DNA from: Sinohyriopsis cumingii | Taxonomy: Eukaryota; Mollusca; Bivalvia; Unionida; Unionidae | Reading direction: 5' to 3' | Assembly (NCBI GenBank): GCA_028554795.2 | Contig: CM068842.1 | Span: 26,694,590-26,758,589 of the forward strand | DNA: 64,000 bases | Shown here: one piece after another, positions 42,260 through 54,949 of the stretch | Numbering within the stretch: the first letter of the stretch is position 1 | How the letters are laid out: every line of letters starts with the position of its first letter | Notes under the pieces: generated by a model | What the model saw: the letters and a program-made list of their open reading frames with translations, nothing else | Databases searched by the model: none | Told to the model about the DNA's origin: nothing | Made by a program: the position numbers and the translations under genes

Positions 42260-42791
42260 GGTAAACAAGAATGGACATTATGTCATGGGCAGGAGGTATT
42301 AAAATCCCTCCAAGCCAGAAAATGACAAAATGGGAAGCGACTGATGTACCTTGTAATAAAATACTCTTAGCACTGCATTTTCAAGTCTTTAAATTTTATT
42401 GGCATCCATACAAATACAGCACAGTCTCTATTCTGACATGTAAAATGGAACTCATGCACATCAAATGTCCAAGTTACAAAAACAAGACACCCTTTCAATT
42501 CTGGCCATGATCTTCCATTTTACACTATGGTTGCTAAATGGGAGTTTTGGGGCCTGGATTTACCTCTTTAGGCCACAAACAAGTCTTACAGTGAGGCCTT
42601 GGTTCAAGACATCTGATTCATAAATTTTAAGTCAGACTGAAAATTCAGCAAGACAGAACACTGGAATCAAGACTAATTAAAATTCAAATTCAAACTTTGG
42701 TTCAGTTTATCAAATCTTGGTTCCTAACCAAATGAAGTAAAATAAAATTACATGATTAAAACATTACAATTTTTCAAGGAAAGTCACTTAC
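42260..42791. other. Intronic sequence next to exon
   Basis: Nothing recognised; adjoins the donor site of the exon at 42792. Confidence 0.5.
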
Positions 42792-42866
42792 CAAATGTTT
42801 ATAAATAGAAGGATTGGTCTTTTTCAGCAAACCAAACAATACCTCTCCATCAACCTGGACAGCTTC
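42792..42866 (-). CDS. TBC1D10: TBC1D10-like Rab GAP, exon (TBC domain)
   Basis: A 75-bp exon (25 codons, phase 0 at both ends). On the minus strand, TTTACAG precedes it and GTAAGTGA follows. The translation AVQVDGEVLFGLLKKTNPSI and YKHL lies exactly between the segments encoded by exons 52332-52512 and 14322-14436 of the TBC1D10 family. Short exons are hard to call from sequence alone, but phase, splice sites and homology all agree. Confidence 0.9.
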
Positions 42867-44925
42867 CTGTAAATAGTCAACATAAATTTTTAGAATCTAA
42901 AACTAGTGGTCCCTGGCCATACCCCTCTCCATATCAATTGACCTTCACTATAAATCTCACAGCATAATGACAGCACTCAATATAAATGTTCAGTACAATG
43001 CTCTCACTCATTACAAACCCCTGAGGATAATTTCTGTCCCATACTATAAACCCCTCAGTACCATGCTGTCCCTCACTAAGAAAACCTCAGTATCATGCTG
43101 TCCATCACTATAAACCCCTCATTACCATGATGTCCTATTCTATATACCCCTCAGTACCATGCTGTCCCTCACTATTAACTCCTCAGTACTATGCTGTTCC
43201 TCACTATAAACCACTCAGTACTATGTTGTCCCTCAGTATAAATCCCTCAGTACCATGTTGTCCCTTACTATTAACCCCCCATACATTACCATCATTTACT
43301 ATTTTCCCTTCAGTATACAAAGGATCTCAAATGAGTAATGATTTAATACTGAATTTATAAAACGAGCTGAATACTGTCCATCTTTTGTGAGCCTTGACAA
43401 GAAAAAGCTACACACTATTTATTTTCATAAATGTAATATTAAATCAGTACCCATGATTTGAGATTCTTTTAATCACATAGTTTTTATTTCTGCAAAAATT
43501 ATTTAGAGAGAAAGAAGAACAAATAATTTCATTCATTCTAAGTTGCTGTACCTTTCATTTGCTGTGCATAAACAATAGTCCCAAATGAGGCTAACTAGTA
43601 TTAATGTTTAAAGGTAGATTATAAATCAAATAACAAGTATTCTTCTGAATAAACAGAACATTTTACACAGATAAAATCATTTGTCAACACAGAATGCCCA
43701 ACATGGATGATATCACATTGTTTGATTCAGAACTGGTTAGAGTTCAATAGACTATCCATGTTTATCCTAAAGTTTCACTTTCAGAAGTTAGCAATTACAC
43801 TGTTGCGACATTCATTTGAAAGGAGGATTACAGGAAGCAGAAATTCCCATAACTACTGTATTTATAATTGGATATTGCATTATTTGATTTTAAACAGAAG
43901 ACAACAGAAGACATAAATAAACTTCACTCTGTGTAGGAATTGCATCACATATTTACAGCATAAATATGCTGCCGCTGGATGAAGTTCCTGGATGAAGATC
44001 CGTCAGTTCTGTGAACAGAGGTGAGTTTATCTCCTTATGTAAGTTAACATTTAAACCAATCTTGTTAACTGCATGGATTCCATATTACAGGTAAACCACT
44101 CACTCCTTCACCCCATCCCACACACACCTGCTATCAACTGAGCAATACCCTTAGTCTTACTTGCTGTTGTTGTTCTCATCTTCGAAGTTTACACCATTAT
44201 ACACATGATGATATGTTATATATGTTATACACAGTCATCCCCTGGGGGGGGGGGGTTAAATTGGCCATATTATATCAGACAAGACCATTTTTTTCCACAA
44301 TTCCCTTTCATGACTCGAGTTGAAAAATGACCACCAAAATGCTCATGTGAAAACAAAAAAAAAATCCATATACTCCGCAAGAATTTCATGGGCTTATCCA
44401 GACCAATCAAAAATATGCAACTGTACATACTCTAGGAAAACTGTACTGACTTTGTGATAACTGCATTTACTTTCAACAAGTACACTTAAAAACAAAATAA
44501 ATGTTGAACTTTGTTGAGTTTTGTTAATTTTTAGTGCTAGCATGACACAAATGTCTATAACAACTGATCCAAACTGTCTGCTTTATCATTTGCTTTAGAA
44601 GGTCAGCTATTAAATGTTTGCACCATCTACAACATTTTCAATCCCAGATATAATATTTATCCTGGATATAATATTTCGATGAAAAGCTGTTTGTTAAAAC
44701 TTGCAAGTAAGTTATGTTCTAAAGCATTATTGCATCATTGAAATGGTAGGATATAACAGCATAATCAATGTTTTTTTTAATAAATTGTTAAATGTGGGTT
44801 TTTTAATACATTTTTACATGAAAATGAATGTTATGACCATGTGTTTGAGAAAGCAAATAAATGATTGGAAAATGTGATTTTGGTAACCTGTAAGTTCCTT
44901 GTTAATTATGCATTGACAATGGCCC
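42867..44925. other. Intronic sequence with short diverged tandem array
   Basis: Positions about 42960-43290 hold some nine diverged copies of a unit of about 31 bp (CCCCTCAGTACCATGCTGTC, then CCTCACTATAAA). A run of ten G's lies near 44245. The rest is AT-rich and without recognisable genes. Confidence 0.6.
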
Positions 44926-44929
44926 TTTC

Positions 44930-46627
44930 TTATTCTTCCTCATTTAAGCCAATGGGTTTGAGTTTACCGAGTTGGCGAATCCAAAAAGTGTCTTTGGATT
45001 TCCTATCTTCTGTGCTCCATTTGGGTTATAGGCAATCCTAATCAGGATTACATCACTGAATGTATAACCTGGAGAAGAGAAATGTTCTGCCACTGGGCTC
45101 CTTTCCTCTTTATTGGTTGGCAGTCTGATCTGTAGAGATTCATTCTAATGTTTGATTTCTGCATTTTTCTATTTGAAGCTGCATACCTTGCATGTTATGA
45201 GGTAGATCACATTTTCAGTGCTGCATGTTAAATTGAATATGAAGCTTTTCACCTGTGACTGTGTTGGAAAATGTGTTTGTTTCCTTCATGTGTTGGCATA
45301 TCACGCATTGCTTGCTTCCATCAAAGCTTTGATTTCCCATCTATTTTTTTATTTGAGAGTGACTAAGTTTGCCCTGACTAGCACGTCTCTCAAATTTTGA
45401 AGTCTGCAAAAAGCAATTACTGGTTCGTGTGGAAAGATCAATTTAAGCATTTTACATGATTCAATAATCAACCACTGTTTGTGAATGATGCAACCTACTT
45501 GTGAGTTCTCTGGGTGAAGGGTGTTCATGCCATGTTCTCTTTTCCCTTGTATCTGAGGAGGTCAGCACAGCTTGTTTCTTTGGATTTAAGTATTGCTTTC
45601 AGTGTTACAGCAAATACCTCGTGCATTCGCGTTTCTGGATTCGCGAATTCACGGATTCGCGAAATTGTCATTAGTACCCTCTACGTACATGTTTTCTTTA
45701 TTTTATTGAATTGTACCTTCGTTATATGACTTCTGTGACATATGAAGTTTACCTAGTTTACATTCCTGACAATGACAAAGAAAACGTCAGTCATCAAGTT
45801 TACAGTCCCATTCGTTACTTGGTTTTGCCTTACTGTGAGTGCAAAAGAAAACGGCAGCCAATGAATTAGTATAGGGGTAATATTAGTATACATGTACCGT
45901 ACTGTAAATGCGCTAGTGTGGCAAATACCCATTAGGCGATACTGTACTCTATTATTACGTCAACCATTTATTTCTCTTTTTAAGGGTAATGTATTAAGCT
46001 AACTTTTAAATGAAATTAAAGTGCTTTGGGATCATGATTTGGGTCATATTTAGGGTTTAAACCCTAGAAATAAGCATTTATTAGCATTTTTAGTGACTCG
46101 TACCAAACATTCGCGATTCCTTGTGATACACGACTGGTTCTGGAACCTAACCTCGCGAATGTTCGAGGTATTACTGTATATCTTTGTTTGTAGCCCTGCT
46201 TTGTCAGATGCTGGGTCAGTTCTCTGCACCTCTTATCAAAAGTTGTCTCATGACAGCAAATGCTCCTGACTCTAAATGACTAACTGTAAGGAATATTTCA
46301 GATGCACTGCTTTGAGTGGCAGCTGGATGGAAGAAGGTATTGATGTTTGTCAGTCAGTTCAGAAAAAATGTCTCTTTGAAGTGTTATTGACAATTTTATT
46401 CTTGTATCCAAAAATATATGGTCTGTGTTAGTAATTTCAGCATAGAATTTCATCAAATGATGGAAACAATCGATCTGCATAATAATTTTGTCTAGCTTTT
46501 CCATCCCGTCATTCCATTTTATTTCCGAAATGTACCCACTGGTATGGTTTATGGCTTACAAGTTGAGAAGTTGTCTTTCTAATCTGCCCATAAAGATATC
46601 TGCATATGAGGGTGTCGTCTTAGTCCC
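44930..46627 (-). pseudogene. Penelope-like element, 3' part, interrupted by a MITE
   Basis: Minus-strand decayed frames read in Penelope order. At about 46560-46625: TTPSYADIFMGRLE, an RT motif region. At 46300-46500: NTDHIFLDTRI and TDKHQYLLPSSCH. At about 45370-45400: LRDVLVRANL. At about 45200: STENVIYLITC and at about 45080: SPVAEHFSSPGYTFSDV, parts of the GIY-YIG endonuclease. Stops and frameshifts occur throughout. The 5' side is lost at the microsatellite near 46627. A 569-bp MITE (45608-46176) splits the coding series. Confidence 0.8.
45608..46176. mobile_element. TA-flanked pogo/mariner-type MITE, 569 bp
   Basis: The left end CAGCAAATACCTCGTGCATTC and the complement of the right end, CAGTAATACCTCGAACATTC, form inverted repeats, and TA flanks both sides (45606-45607, 46177-46178). 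It interrupts the Penelope-like pseudogene, which continues in order on both sides. No coding capacity. Confidence 0.8.
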
Positions 46628-46633
46628 CATGGA

Positions 46634-46707
<74 letters not shown>

Positions 46708-46734
46708 CATAAATATATATATATATATATAGAC
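46628..46734. repeat. (TG)n(TA)n microsatellite
   Basis: TG repeats from about 46633 pass into TA repeats, with ATACATAC interruptions. Open frames on both strands are by-products. Confidence 0.95.
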
Positions 46735-47065
46735 AGTAGCATCATTTATTTTTCTGTGGCTCAATTTTTTCATGGTTTTGTATTTGAAAAAGTCATTTTC
46801 ATGGGTACTTAAAAATGTAATTTTAGCTGACAATGTTTGCATATCAGTAGTTATTTAATTACATGGTAAATCAAGACCTGAGAAACTCAATACATACACT
46901 GTTGTTTTCACCTAAGTAAATAACATTAATGGAAGCCTATGCAGCCAACAACACTAAAACAATACTAACACCTCTATGAGCACAAATAAAACACCTGTCA
47001 AGATCAATAATTTACCCTGTTTTCATCCGAAAGCTCAACATCAAAGGAAACCAACACCATTAAAA

Positions 47066-47315
47066 AGTGTTGTTTTTGTTGTTTTGAGTTTCACGCCACT
47101 TCACTGCAAGATAGGCTATATATGGTGGGCAGTATAAATGAAGGAAGAAGAACCTGGTAAATCCCTGGTAAGAACAAATGACCCATGGGAAGCTAATGTC
47201 AGCTTTCTCACATATCCACACTGGCAGAGACTGAGACTCAAACACATGTGGACACGGGTGAGATGGCAGTGATCAGTAAAGGTCACCTCTAAAGACCACA
47301 TGACCACCTGTGGCA
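47066..47315 (-). repeat. tRNA-derived SINE (diverged)
   Basis: Minus-strand copy with a GTT-rich tail (47068-47086), the body GAGTTTCACGCCACTT, and the head near 47300. Abuts a transposase remnant. Confidence 0.75.
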
Positions 47316-47352
47316 TCTACCAAAGAATGAAGATCTAAATAAACTGAATGTC

Positions 47353-47650
47353 ATGGAATTACTCCTTGTTTTGCCTGCTTCATGTACTGACCACTTCAAA
47401 CCATTAAACTTGACAATGAATAAAGAGTACAAAGAATTAAAATCACATTTCTATAACTGGAATGCTAAACAGGTAATGGAGGACATCATAGAAAAAGATG
47501 TTATTGGAGACAGTCAGTATACTGTATTAGTGAAACTTGCAAAATCGTCAAGCCAATTAAAAAAGAATGGATAACTGCAGCTAATGTGACAGTGGGTTAA
47601 AGATCGGACCTAATTATCTGTGGTTTCAAGACAACTGGACTTGTTTCAGT
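47353..47650 (+). pseudogene. pogo-like DDE transposase C-terminal remnant
   Basis: The frame from 47353 reads VLPASCTDHFKPLNLTMNK, the block following the second catalytic region of pogo/CENP-B-type DDE transposases, and continues through KQVMED. After a frameshift near 47565 the sequence KEWITAAN and IICGFKTTGL follows, with a stop between. No upstream DDE part is present. Confidence 0.7.
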
Positions 47651-47794
47651 AATATGCGGATTATTTACCAAAACAGCATTTGTGTATAGAATGAGACTTC
47701 ACAATCACAATGTTGATACCGTGGCTTCATCTGAAAATCAGTAAAGTGTGAGCTTTAATACTCTGCTATAATTATTGTATAGTGTTTGAGGGGA

Positions 47795-47925
47795 GGGGCC
47801 AAGGTGGCCAACTGGTCTAAGGCACTCACCATTACCAATCACTGTCATCTCACTTCCATGCGCTAGAGTTTGAGTCTTGTGCTCAGCTAATGTGAGCATG
47901 TGAGAAAACGTTTTAGGACATTGAA
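47795..47925 (+). repeat. tRNA-derived SINE, 5' fragment
   Basis: The head GGCCAAGGTGGCCAACTGGT and B-box-like GAGTTTGAGTCTTG are present; the body after about 47920 is missing. Confidence 0.7.
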
Positions 47926-47929
47926 ACTA

Positions 47930-49680
47930 ATTCTTTTATATTGATGTTCAAGTTCCTTTGTCAGTTTTTGCTCCAAGTACATACAGAGAAACTAATGAGT
48001 CATATATTTACAAGATTATGGAGTTGATTAAATCATGCATTTTAATATCGCTGATTAGCAAATGAAATGAATTTTTTTTACATGTGCAATGAAATTGGAT
48101 TTACATTTTTGAATAATATATGTAACAATATCTTGTATTGTCAATCATTATTGATGGTAAATGTGTCGCGTTCCAAAGAGTTTTTCTTCTTCAATCGGTG
48201 CTCAGCACTCTATGAAATTAGTAGTTATCAATTTTTGGAACTCTATTGTCAGTAATTCCATGACTTTTCCAAAACTTTCCAATGTTTTAAAAAAATTCCA
48301 CAACTTTTCAAGGCCCTTCTTGTACTTTTTAAATTCCAAAGCTTTTCTAGTATTCCAGGATCCATAGAAACCCTGGATATTACACTCTGGTTTTCCAAAA
48401 TGCAACCATGCTTTCTGAAAATATTTCCACCCCTGCTCAATGCCGAGTTTGTTTGATCTATGACCCTGATCTTGAAGATTGGACTCCAAAGTTACACCTG
48501 CTAATGATGATGTACAGCTTTCCCCCGCAATAATGCACTTTGCTAAAAAGCAATTCCAGATATAATGTTGTAGATCTATGGACCCCAAAACAGAATTTAA
48601 AAAATTCAAATTACAATATGAATTAAAAAAATGTAAATTCATTTTTTACTTCTATCAGCTAAAATCTTTGCAACAAAAACCACTATACCTGATTTGTGTT
48701 TTTACATTCACAGTTTAACTCTAACTAGCCACTACTATATTCAGGCCAGGTAAGATTGTGTTCCTAACAGGCTGTCCAAAACCCGAAATTACCTACATCT
48801 CTAATAAGCCATAAGTGTCATTGGTCCATAACATCTATTATATATGGCTGAAGTACACATGACTGTTGAATCTGCCTTTAGCACTCAAGCCACCTCAGCA
48901 GATCAGGGGCCTGATCTCGGTAAACACAGCTCACTGATTATTCAGAAGACCAGCTTATTGTCTACCAATGTATGTTGACACCTGGACCACAACAAATCAC
49001 AGAAAGGATTAGCAGCAGCATGTCTTTTGAACTTGCTGTCCCTTTATGTAATCTGTTGCTGTGCAGCCCAGTAGAGACTGGTGTTCATTTGCATCATGTG
49101 CTATTGTACAAATAACGTCTATTTGTGCAGTTTAGTGCCACTCAACAACGAAAATCAGATTTAAGTCAAACTAGTATTTACAAGTGAATAAAGACATTTA
49201 ATCTCACAACGAATACGTCCTGGTAGAGGACTGATTATTTTGTGAATAGGATTGCGACTTTAGGGGATTTACGGAGGAGGATGCTGAAGAGGTTGCACTA
49301 AAGGAGTAAATGGACATTTTAACTAATCTGACTTTGTTCAGCACTGGATCAAAATTGATGAAGCCTACCTAAAAATACAAGACTGATGCTGACATCATCC
49401 AGTTCTTCCTAGGCACCAAAAGAGAAATTTAGACCTCGATCAACAGGATGTAGGAGTGACCAGGATGACCCGCCAGAAATAAACAGTTTCACATTTAAGA
49501 CAGCATTTTGACAACTCACTTGAGTTGAATATTTGAATATTTTTTTCACTGTCCCATCAATAAACATTGTTAAAATTAAGCTATATTTAGATGCTTGCAT
49601 GGTCTAATGGCCAGTATCACCACCTTGCATGCAGATGAACCAAGTTCAAATGCACACTGTGCACATACTGTTTTTATGTT
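47930..49680. other. Intronic sequence with repeat-like patch
   Basis: Around 48250-48390 is a phrase repeated in variants ('TTCCAAAACTTTCC', 'CACAACTTTTCAAGG'), likely part of a dispersed element. No gene recognised in the rest. Confidence 0.4.
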
Positions 49681-49689
49681 GTTTTATGC

Positions 49690-51870
49690 GCTGTTTTAAC
49701 CTCGATTTGGAAGAAGAATTATGCTACACCTCTCCTTCGTTAACTCGTGCACATCAGGGTCCAAAAACATCGACCGCACTATAAGTAAGGCACAAGTTAT
49801 CGAGGGACCTATAAAAAAGCCAAAAACCAATAAAGGGATTGACGTAACTGCAAAAGAGGGATGGTGGGTTGGCAGGTTATAATGTTGAATACTCAATTGA
49901 TAATTGTGCTGAGATTAACTGTGAATAAATATCTCTTCCTAACGGTGTACTTTGTTTATTTTTTCCTCATATAGCAACATTAATTTCAGTATAAATTACA
50001 GTATATTGAAGAGATATTCAAAAAATTTATTCCACATGGTTTCCATTCGCTTAACATGTGTACCACTTCACACATTGTGTACTATGTCACTAATTTGTGT
50101 ATTGAATTGGATACATTCTAGTTTTATCGCTTGATTCAATTTAGATGGGTTTTTAATACAAAAGATTGACACTCTTTTCAAACAATGTCGATAGATAGAT
50201 AGATAGATAGATAGAAAGATAGATTTGATTGTGGTAAAAGTAACATGAAGAAAAAAAACACAAGAGTTAATCATAACCAACATGAATTTAATGGATCTAC
50301 AAATTTAAAACAACGTAAATTTGAACACGATAATACTTGTCGTTCGTGACACGCTTGACAAATATAACTTCACATTTTGAAAAAATCAGTTGTTTTTGTG
50401 TTACTCCTTGATTTCTCTGTCGCTGAGCAAAATCCCACATATTTCTCAATTGTATGATCTTTACATAGTCAATATTTTGAGATTCCAGCCAACGTATGGC
50501 AATATTAAAAGATCTGATTGCTACCTGTGCAGAGGGGGGAGGTGGTGCAACATCTGTGTCTGATAATTACATGCGGCTTCCTGATTCGCTTTGCGTATCT
50601 CTCCCGACACGAATTTTGTTTAATTCCATGTCGGCGCTAGAATCTCCAAAGCCATCCTTGGATTGCACCTAAAATAAGATTAACTGTCCATAAGTTTTGC
50701 CATTTTCTCTGCTTTGGCGTTGAGAACTGTTCCAGAGATGGGAACACCTTGTTCACGTTGCTTTGTGAACCATGTGTACACAGCATCATCTAATTTGGTA
50801 TATTGTGCAGTCTGTGCTCGTTTTCATTTGATCCCATCATCTGAATCAACATCATATAAGTAATCCCGAAGTTTCTGCTCATCATTAGGCCAACCTCGAA
50901 GTGTCAACTCAGCAATTTTTAGTTCATTGCAAACTTTGGCTCTTGCTTCACTATTATGAACCCAATCTATGACGCACAGCTTTTCAGTCACTAAGTATGC
51001 CTTTCGCTTGATTCCCTTACTCTATATGGTCACATTTACAAATGATTAAGACACATTTCTGATTGGTAATAAATACTTTAATGATAATAAGTACATAAAA
51101 ATGTAAAACCATTTTGACTGGTTCAATAAAATGAATTTTGATAATGGTAGTGACCACAAGAACTTATGCTCAGATTTGCATGCCTTTTAATTTTTTCTTT
51201 GTGCCTCCCTTGCTTGATTTGACACAAAAGACATATTCAAAGTGATAAAACAACACAGGTCTCTTTTAATTGATTTTTTAATACAACAAACACTTCCCTA
51301 AGTTGTTGATCAAAACAAAGCCGGCACGTAATTAGGTTATCATAGAAGTATTCACAGGTTTCGATGTGACGGTCGATTGACTCTTTTCATGTTTTCAAAG
51401 AACAGAATATGTTGCGATTATAATGTTTACACTGAAACGGGATTAAAGGATTAGAACGTGACTTTCACATAGCAAGACATTTAACTGGTGTTTATTTCAT
51501 TCTCTGTTGCCACCTGTTAGCATTTACTAGAAGTTTTCATTGATCTATATTTCACACTGTTTATTTACAGTTTATTGACAACTATTTATCATTAAAAAAA
51601 CTTACATAATATAAGATATCTTATTTAGAACTTGCAAATTTCACAATATGGATTCTATCTTTATGGGCATTAATCACTATTTTCGATGATAAAACAAGAT
51701 GTATCAATGTTTAATTTACCAATTCTTATCATAATTATTTCATGTTCAGCATATTTTAAAGATATTTAAAATATATTTTCCTTGGAAAAAAATCAGGAGC
51801 CATGCTGGACACAGCATTACAAGTGGGATCGCAAGTTATCCGGGCGCAAGTTATCAAGGAAGTGGTGTAC
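49690..51870 (-). pseudogene. Decayed Tigger-like transposon
   Basis: Minus-strand remnants: RKAYLVTEKLCVIDW and NELKIAELTLRGW at about 50900-51000 (HTH region), then AQYTKLDDAVYTWFTKQREQ with VPISGTVLNAKAEKMAKLM at about 50690-50820, a CENP-B HTH-type block. A C-terminal tail AIRSFNIAIRWLESQNIDYV is at about 50450-50520. The DDE core is missing. Flanks carry GCAAGTTATC-type repeats (about 49790 and 51830-51860) that may be subterminal repeats; the exact ends are unclear. Confidence 0.65.
50190..50224. repeat. (TAGA)n microsatellite
   Basis: About seven to eight TAGA units. Confidence 0.95.
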
Positions 51871-52331
51871 TATTGATATGTTCAGTGCAAATATACATCA
51901 AAACAACAGAATATAGACAAAAATCCACTGACATTATTTTCCAGTGTACAGGAAGAAATCTGCTTCCTCAATCTGTGATACATATTGCTAGCCAATGTTT
52001 GAACATAAACTAAAAAGAAAATATGCTTGCTTTGAATGAACAATGGATACATTTCATCATGTCGGTGAAACCCTTAAGTATTTTCACTCGTGGCTTTACC
52101 ACTCATGAAAAAAAGAGTTTCACCAACTCAATGAAATACATCCATTATTCACTTATTTCAAGCAATATCTCTCTGTATGATCAAAACTAGCCAAAAGGTT
52201 TTTGAGATGAGCTGATAATTGTAAATGTTATTGGACCAACAACAGACAAAAGATGAAATCATGAGATGCAAGGCCATATCATAGCTCACCCAGCCTCTGC
52301 CCAAGTCACCTTAAAAAACAAACAAACATAC
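51871..52331. other. Intronic sequence, nothing recognised
   Basis: Between the Tigger remnant and the next exon; no gene or repeat supported. Confidence 0.5.
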
Positions 52332-52512
52332 CAGTCCTGGACTGTAGTAACTAGGAATATATTTTTCACATATCGAGACAAAGCACCAGAATGCCTCCTC
52401 AGCAGGCATGTGCATAAGAAGAACTGCTGCGATTGGTCCCTGAGCTTGGCAGTAGCCATCTTGAGGATTGTGGATGGTATAAGCAATCAAAATCTTGTAC
52501 AAGTCTTCTTGA
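52332..52512 (-). CDS. TBC1D10: TBC1D10-like Rab GAP, exon with Gln finger
   Basis: A 181-bp exon. CATTTCAG precedes it and GTATGT follows on the minus strand. One base completes a codon from the previous exon (outside the window or not found), then 60 codons, ending in phase 0 to join 42866. The translation has [20 protein letters not shown] and [16 protein letters not shown] is the conserved glutamine finger of TBC GAPs, which with an arginine finger (in a preceding exon, not found in this window) drives GTP hydrolysis by Rab proteins. The match to TBC1D10 is strong. Confidence 0.95.
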
Positions 52513-53020
52513 CTGAAATGATGGAAACACATATATTTATAACAATGAATGAATGGAATAAATACATATCTAAATTCATAACAATAATGCTTTACAATGA
52601 GTGATCTTTCACAGTAAAACCTTGATAAAATGGAGGCCACTTATACAAGCTTTTCAATCATACTGACCAAGGGAATATCACCGTGATACACTATTAGTTG
52701 CTTGTTAGTTTGCTGAGGTGTCAATGTTATGACAATCTTCAACCCATTACACCCAAGATCATAGCATTCTACGCATGTGTAAACTAACACTAACAAACAT
52801 TTATCACCTTATAAACCCTTTTTAGGCATGGTCCTAACTCTTTAGGAAATAATTCCATTGTTAATGTGTCTTGCAAGACTCTTAGCTGCCATTGTTGAGT
52901 ATGCAGATGAAACAGCGCATTAGTCCAACTGTTAACCCCCATCAGCCAAACAAAGAAAATAAAAAACCTAGCCTTCTTTTTCAGGATAATCTCCATTGTT
53001 AATAAACCCAATAGTAGCTT
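52513..53020. other. Intronic sequence, nothing recognised
   Basis: Sequence upstream (in host sense) of the exon. The preceding TBC exon was searched for here and to the right end of the window and not found. Confidence 0.5.
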
Positions 53021-53021
53021 G

Positions 53022-53170
<149 letters not shown>

Positions 53171-53289
53171 AGACACAAAGGTCTCGGAAACTCTTAATCA
53201 TGCATATCTGGATGCAATTTTTTTATCTGGGACACAGAAAACCATTTAGACAGGAGTCCTCCGTAAGCATGTAATATGTGGGCAACAGA

Positions 53290-54130
53290 ATTTAAAGACT
53301 TGCCAGTCTTGCTTTAGCCACCTGAGTGGGAAAATATGTTGATCAATTAGCTATGCTGATATTTACAATGACATAATTCAGTGGCAGAAAGACCAACTGA
53401 TGAACATGTTACCATTATAGGAGTACATCAAAAGAACATGCTGCAATAGCTGGGTGACAAGTTCAAAGGCTTTGACTGGCAGCTGGGTGGGATAATGTAC
53501 TGATATTTACAGTGGCTGAAAGAGCCTCTGATGTAATGTACATGTTACCATTATAGGAGTACATCAAAAGAACATGCTGCAATAGCTGGGTGACAAGTTC
53601 AAAGGCTTTGAGAGGCAGCTGGGCAGGGATAATGTACTGATATTTACAGTGGCTGAAAGAGCCTCTGATGTAATGTACATGTTACCATTATAGAAGTACA
53701 TCAAAAGAACATGCTGCAATAGCTGGGTGACAAGTTCAAAGGCTCTGAGAGGCAGCTGGGCAGGGATAATGTACTGATATTTACAGTGGCTGAAAGAGCC
53801 TCTGATGTAATGTACATGTTACCATTATAGGAGTACATCAAAAGAACATGACCCAATAGCTGGGCAGGAAGTTCAAAGACCTGGACTGGCTGCTGGGTGG
53901 GAAAATGTACTGATATTTACAATGATTGAATTCATAGTCTAAAAGACCCACAGATGTACATGTGGTCATTTATACACCAAATGAACATAATGCAATAGCT
54001 GGGCAGCAAATTCAAAGACTTTGACTGGCTGCCGGGTGGGAAATGTGCTGATATTTACAGTGACTGAATTCAGAGGCAGAAAACCCCAAAAATGTACATG
54101 TGGTTATTTATAAGAATACATCAAATAAAC
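53290..54130. repeat. 137-bp tandem array, about six copies
   Basis: The landmark AAAGAACATG occurs at 53431, 53567, 53704 and 53841, a spacing of 136-137 bp; the outer copies are more diverged. Unit includes 'ATAGCTGGGTGACAAGTTCA' and 'GTACTGATATTTACAGTGGC'. Confidence 0.9.
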
Positions 54131-54409
54131 AAACTTTACCTTTCATTATTGTGTTCTATTCTGAGTGTAGCTAACCAAGTAGTGCATTTTACCTCAAAAT
54201 CAAGACATGCTGAGATTTAGACAAAATGCCATTGCAAATCTGGATAAGTATTTTGGGGTTAAACAGCAAATTGATGAAGATTGCAATGAGATTCAGGAGA
54301 GTGCTAGAACTGATAATTCAAATGGGACATTAGCCAAGTGTAGGAAAGTGTGTGATGCCTAGCTTAGTGTTTGGAATAAGACCTTTCCTTGAATTGACAA
54401 AAGTTAGTG

Positions 54410-54668
54410 TTATTGTTGTTGTTGTTGTTATAGAGTTTAACGCCATTTTTCAGCACAAGATGGGATATACATGGCAGCCAGTATAAATTGTGGAGAAAGA
54501 ACCCAGGAAAACACTGGAAAGAACCACCGATCCACAAGAAGCTACCCGCAAGCTTTCTCACATATCCACATTGGCCGAGCCTGAGAATTGAACACGCAGA
54601 CAGAGGTGAGATGGCAGTGATCCGTAACAGTGAGCATTTAAGACACTTGGCCACTCGAGGCCCCTGAC
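54410..54668 (-). repeat. tRNA-derived SINE
   Basis: Minus-strand copy: (GTT)n tail at 54410-54430, GAGTTTAACGCCATTTTTCA body, head ending near 54664 (CACTTGGCCACTCGAGGCCC). Confidence 0.88.
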
Positions 54669-54949
54669 AAAATTTAGTCACATTCTGATGGACAAACAAG
54701 AGCTACATGTTGGTGGTATAAAGAATGTGGACATTAAACTTGGTTTTAATCAGCAAAGTTCACATTTTCTGTGAGGGAACTGCAACTTTTGCTGGTGGGA
54801 CTCCTATCTTTACCGGAATGGGAGTCCTGGACTCCTAGTTTTAAAATCCTAGCGAGACGTCTGTATGTATAAGAAAATCATTTCATATATTTGGATCATA
54901 ATTTATCAGTTATTCAGATACTTATAGGGACAAAATCTTTCTCTCCCAA

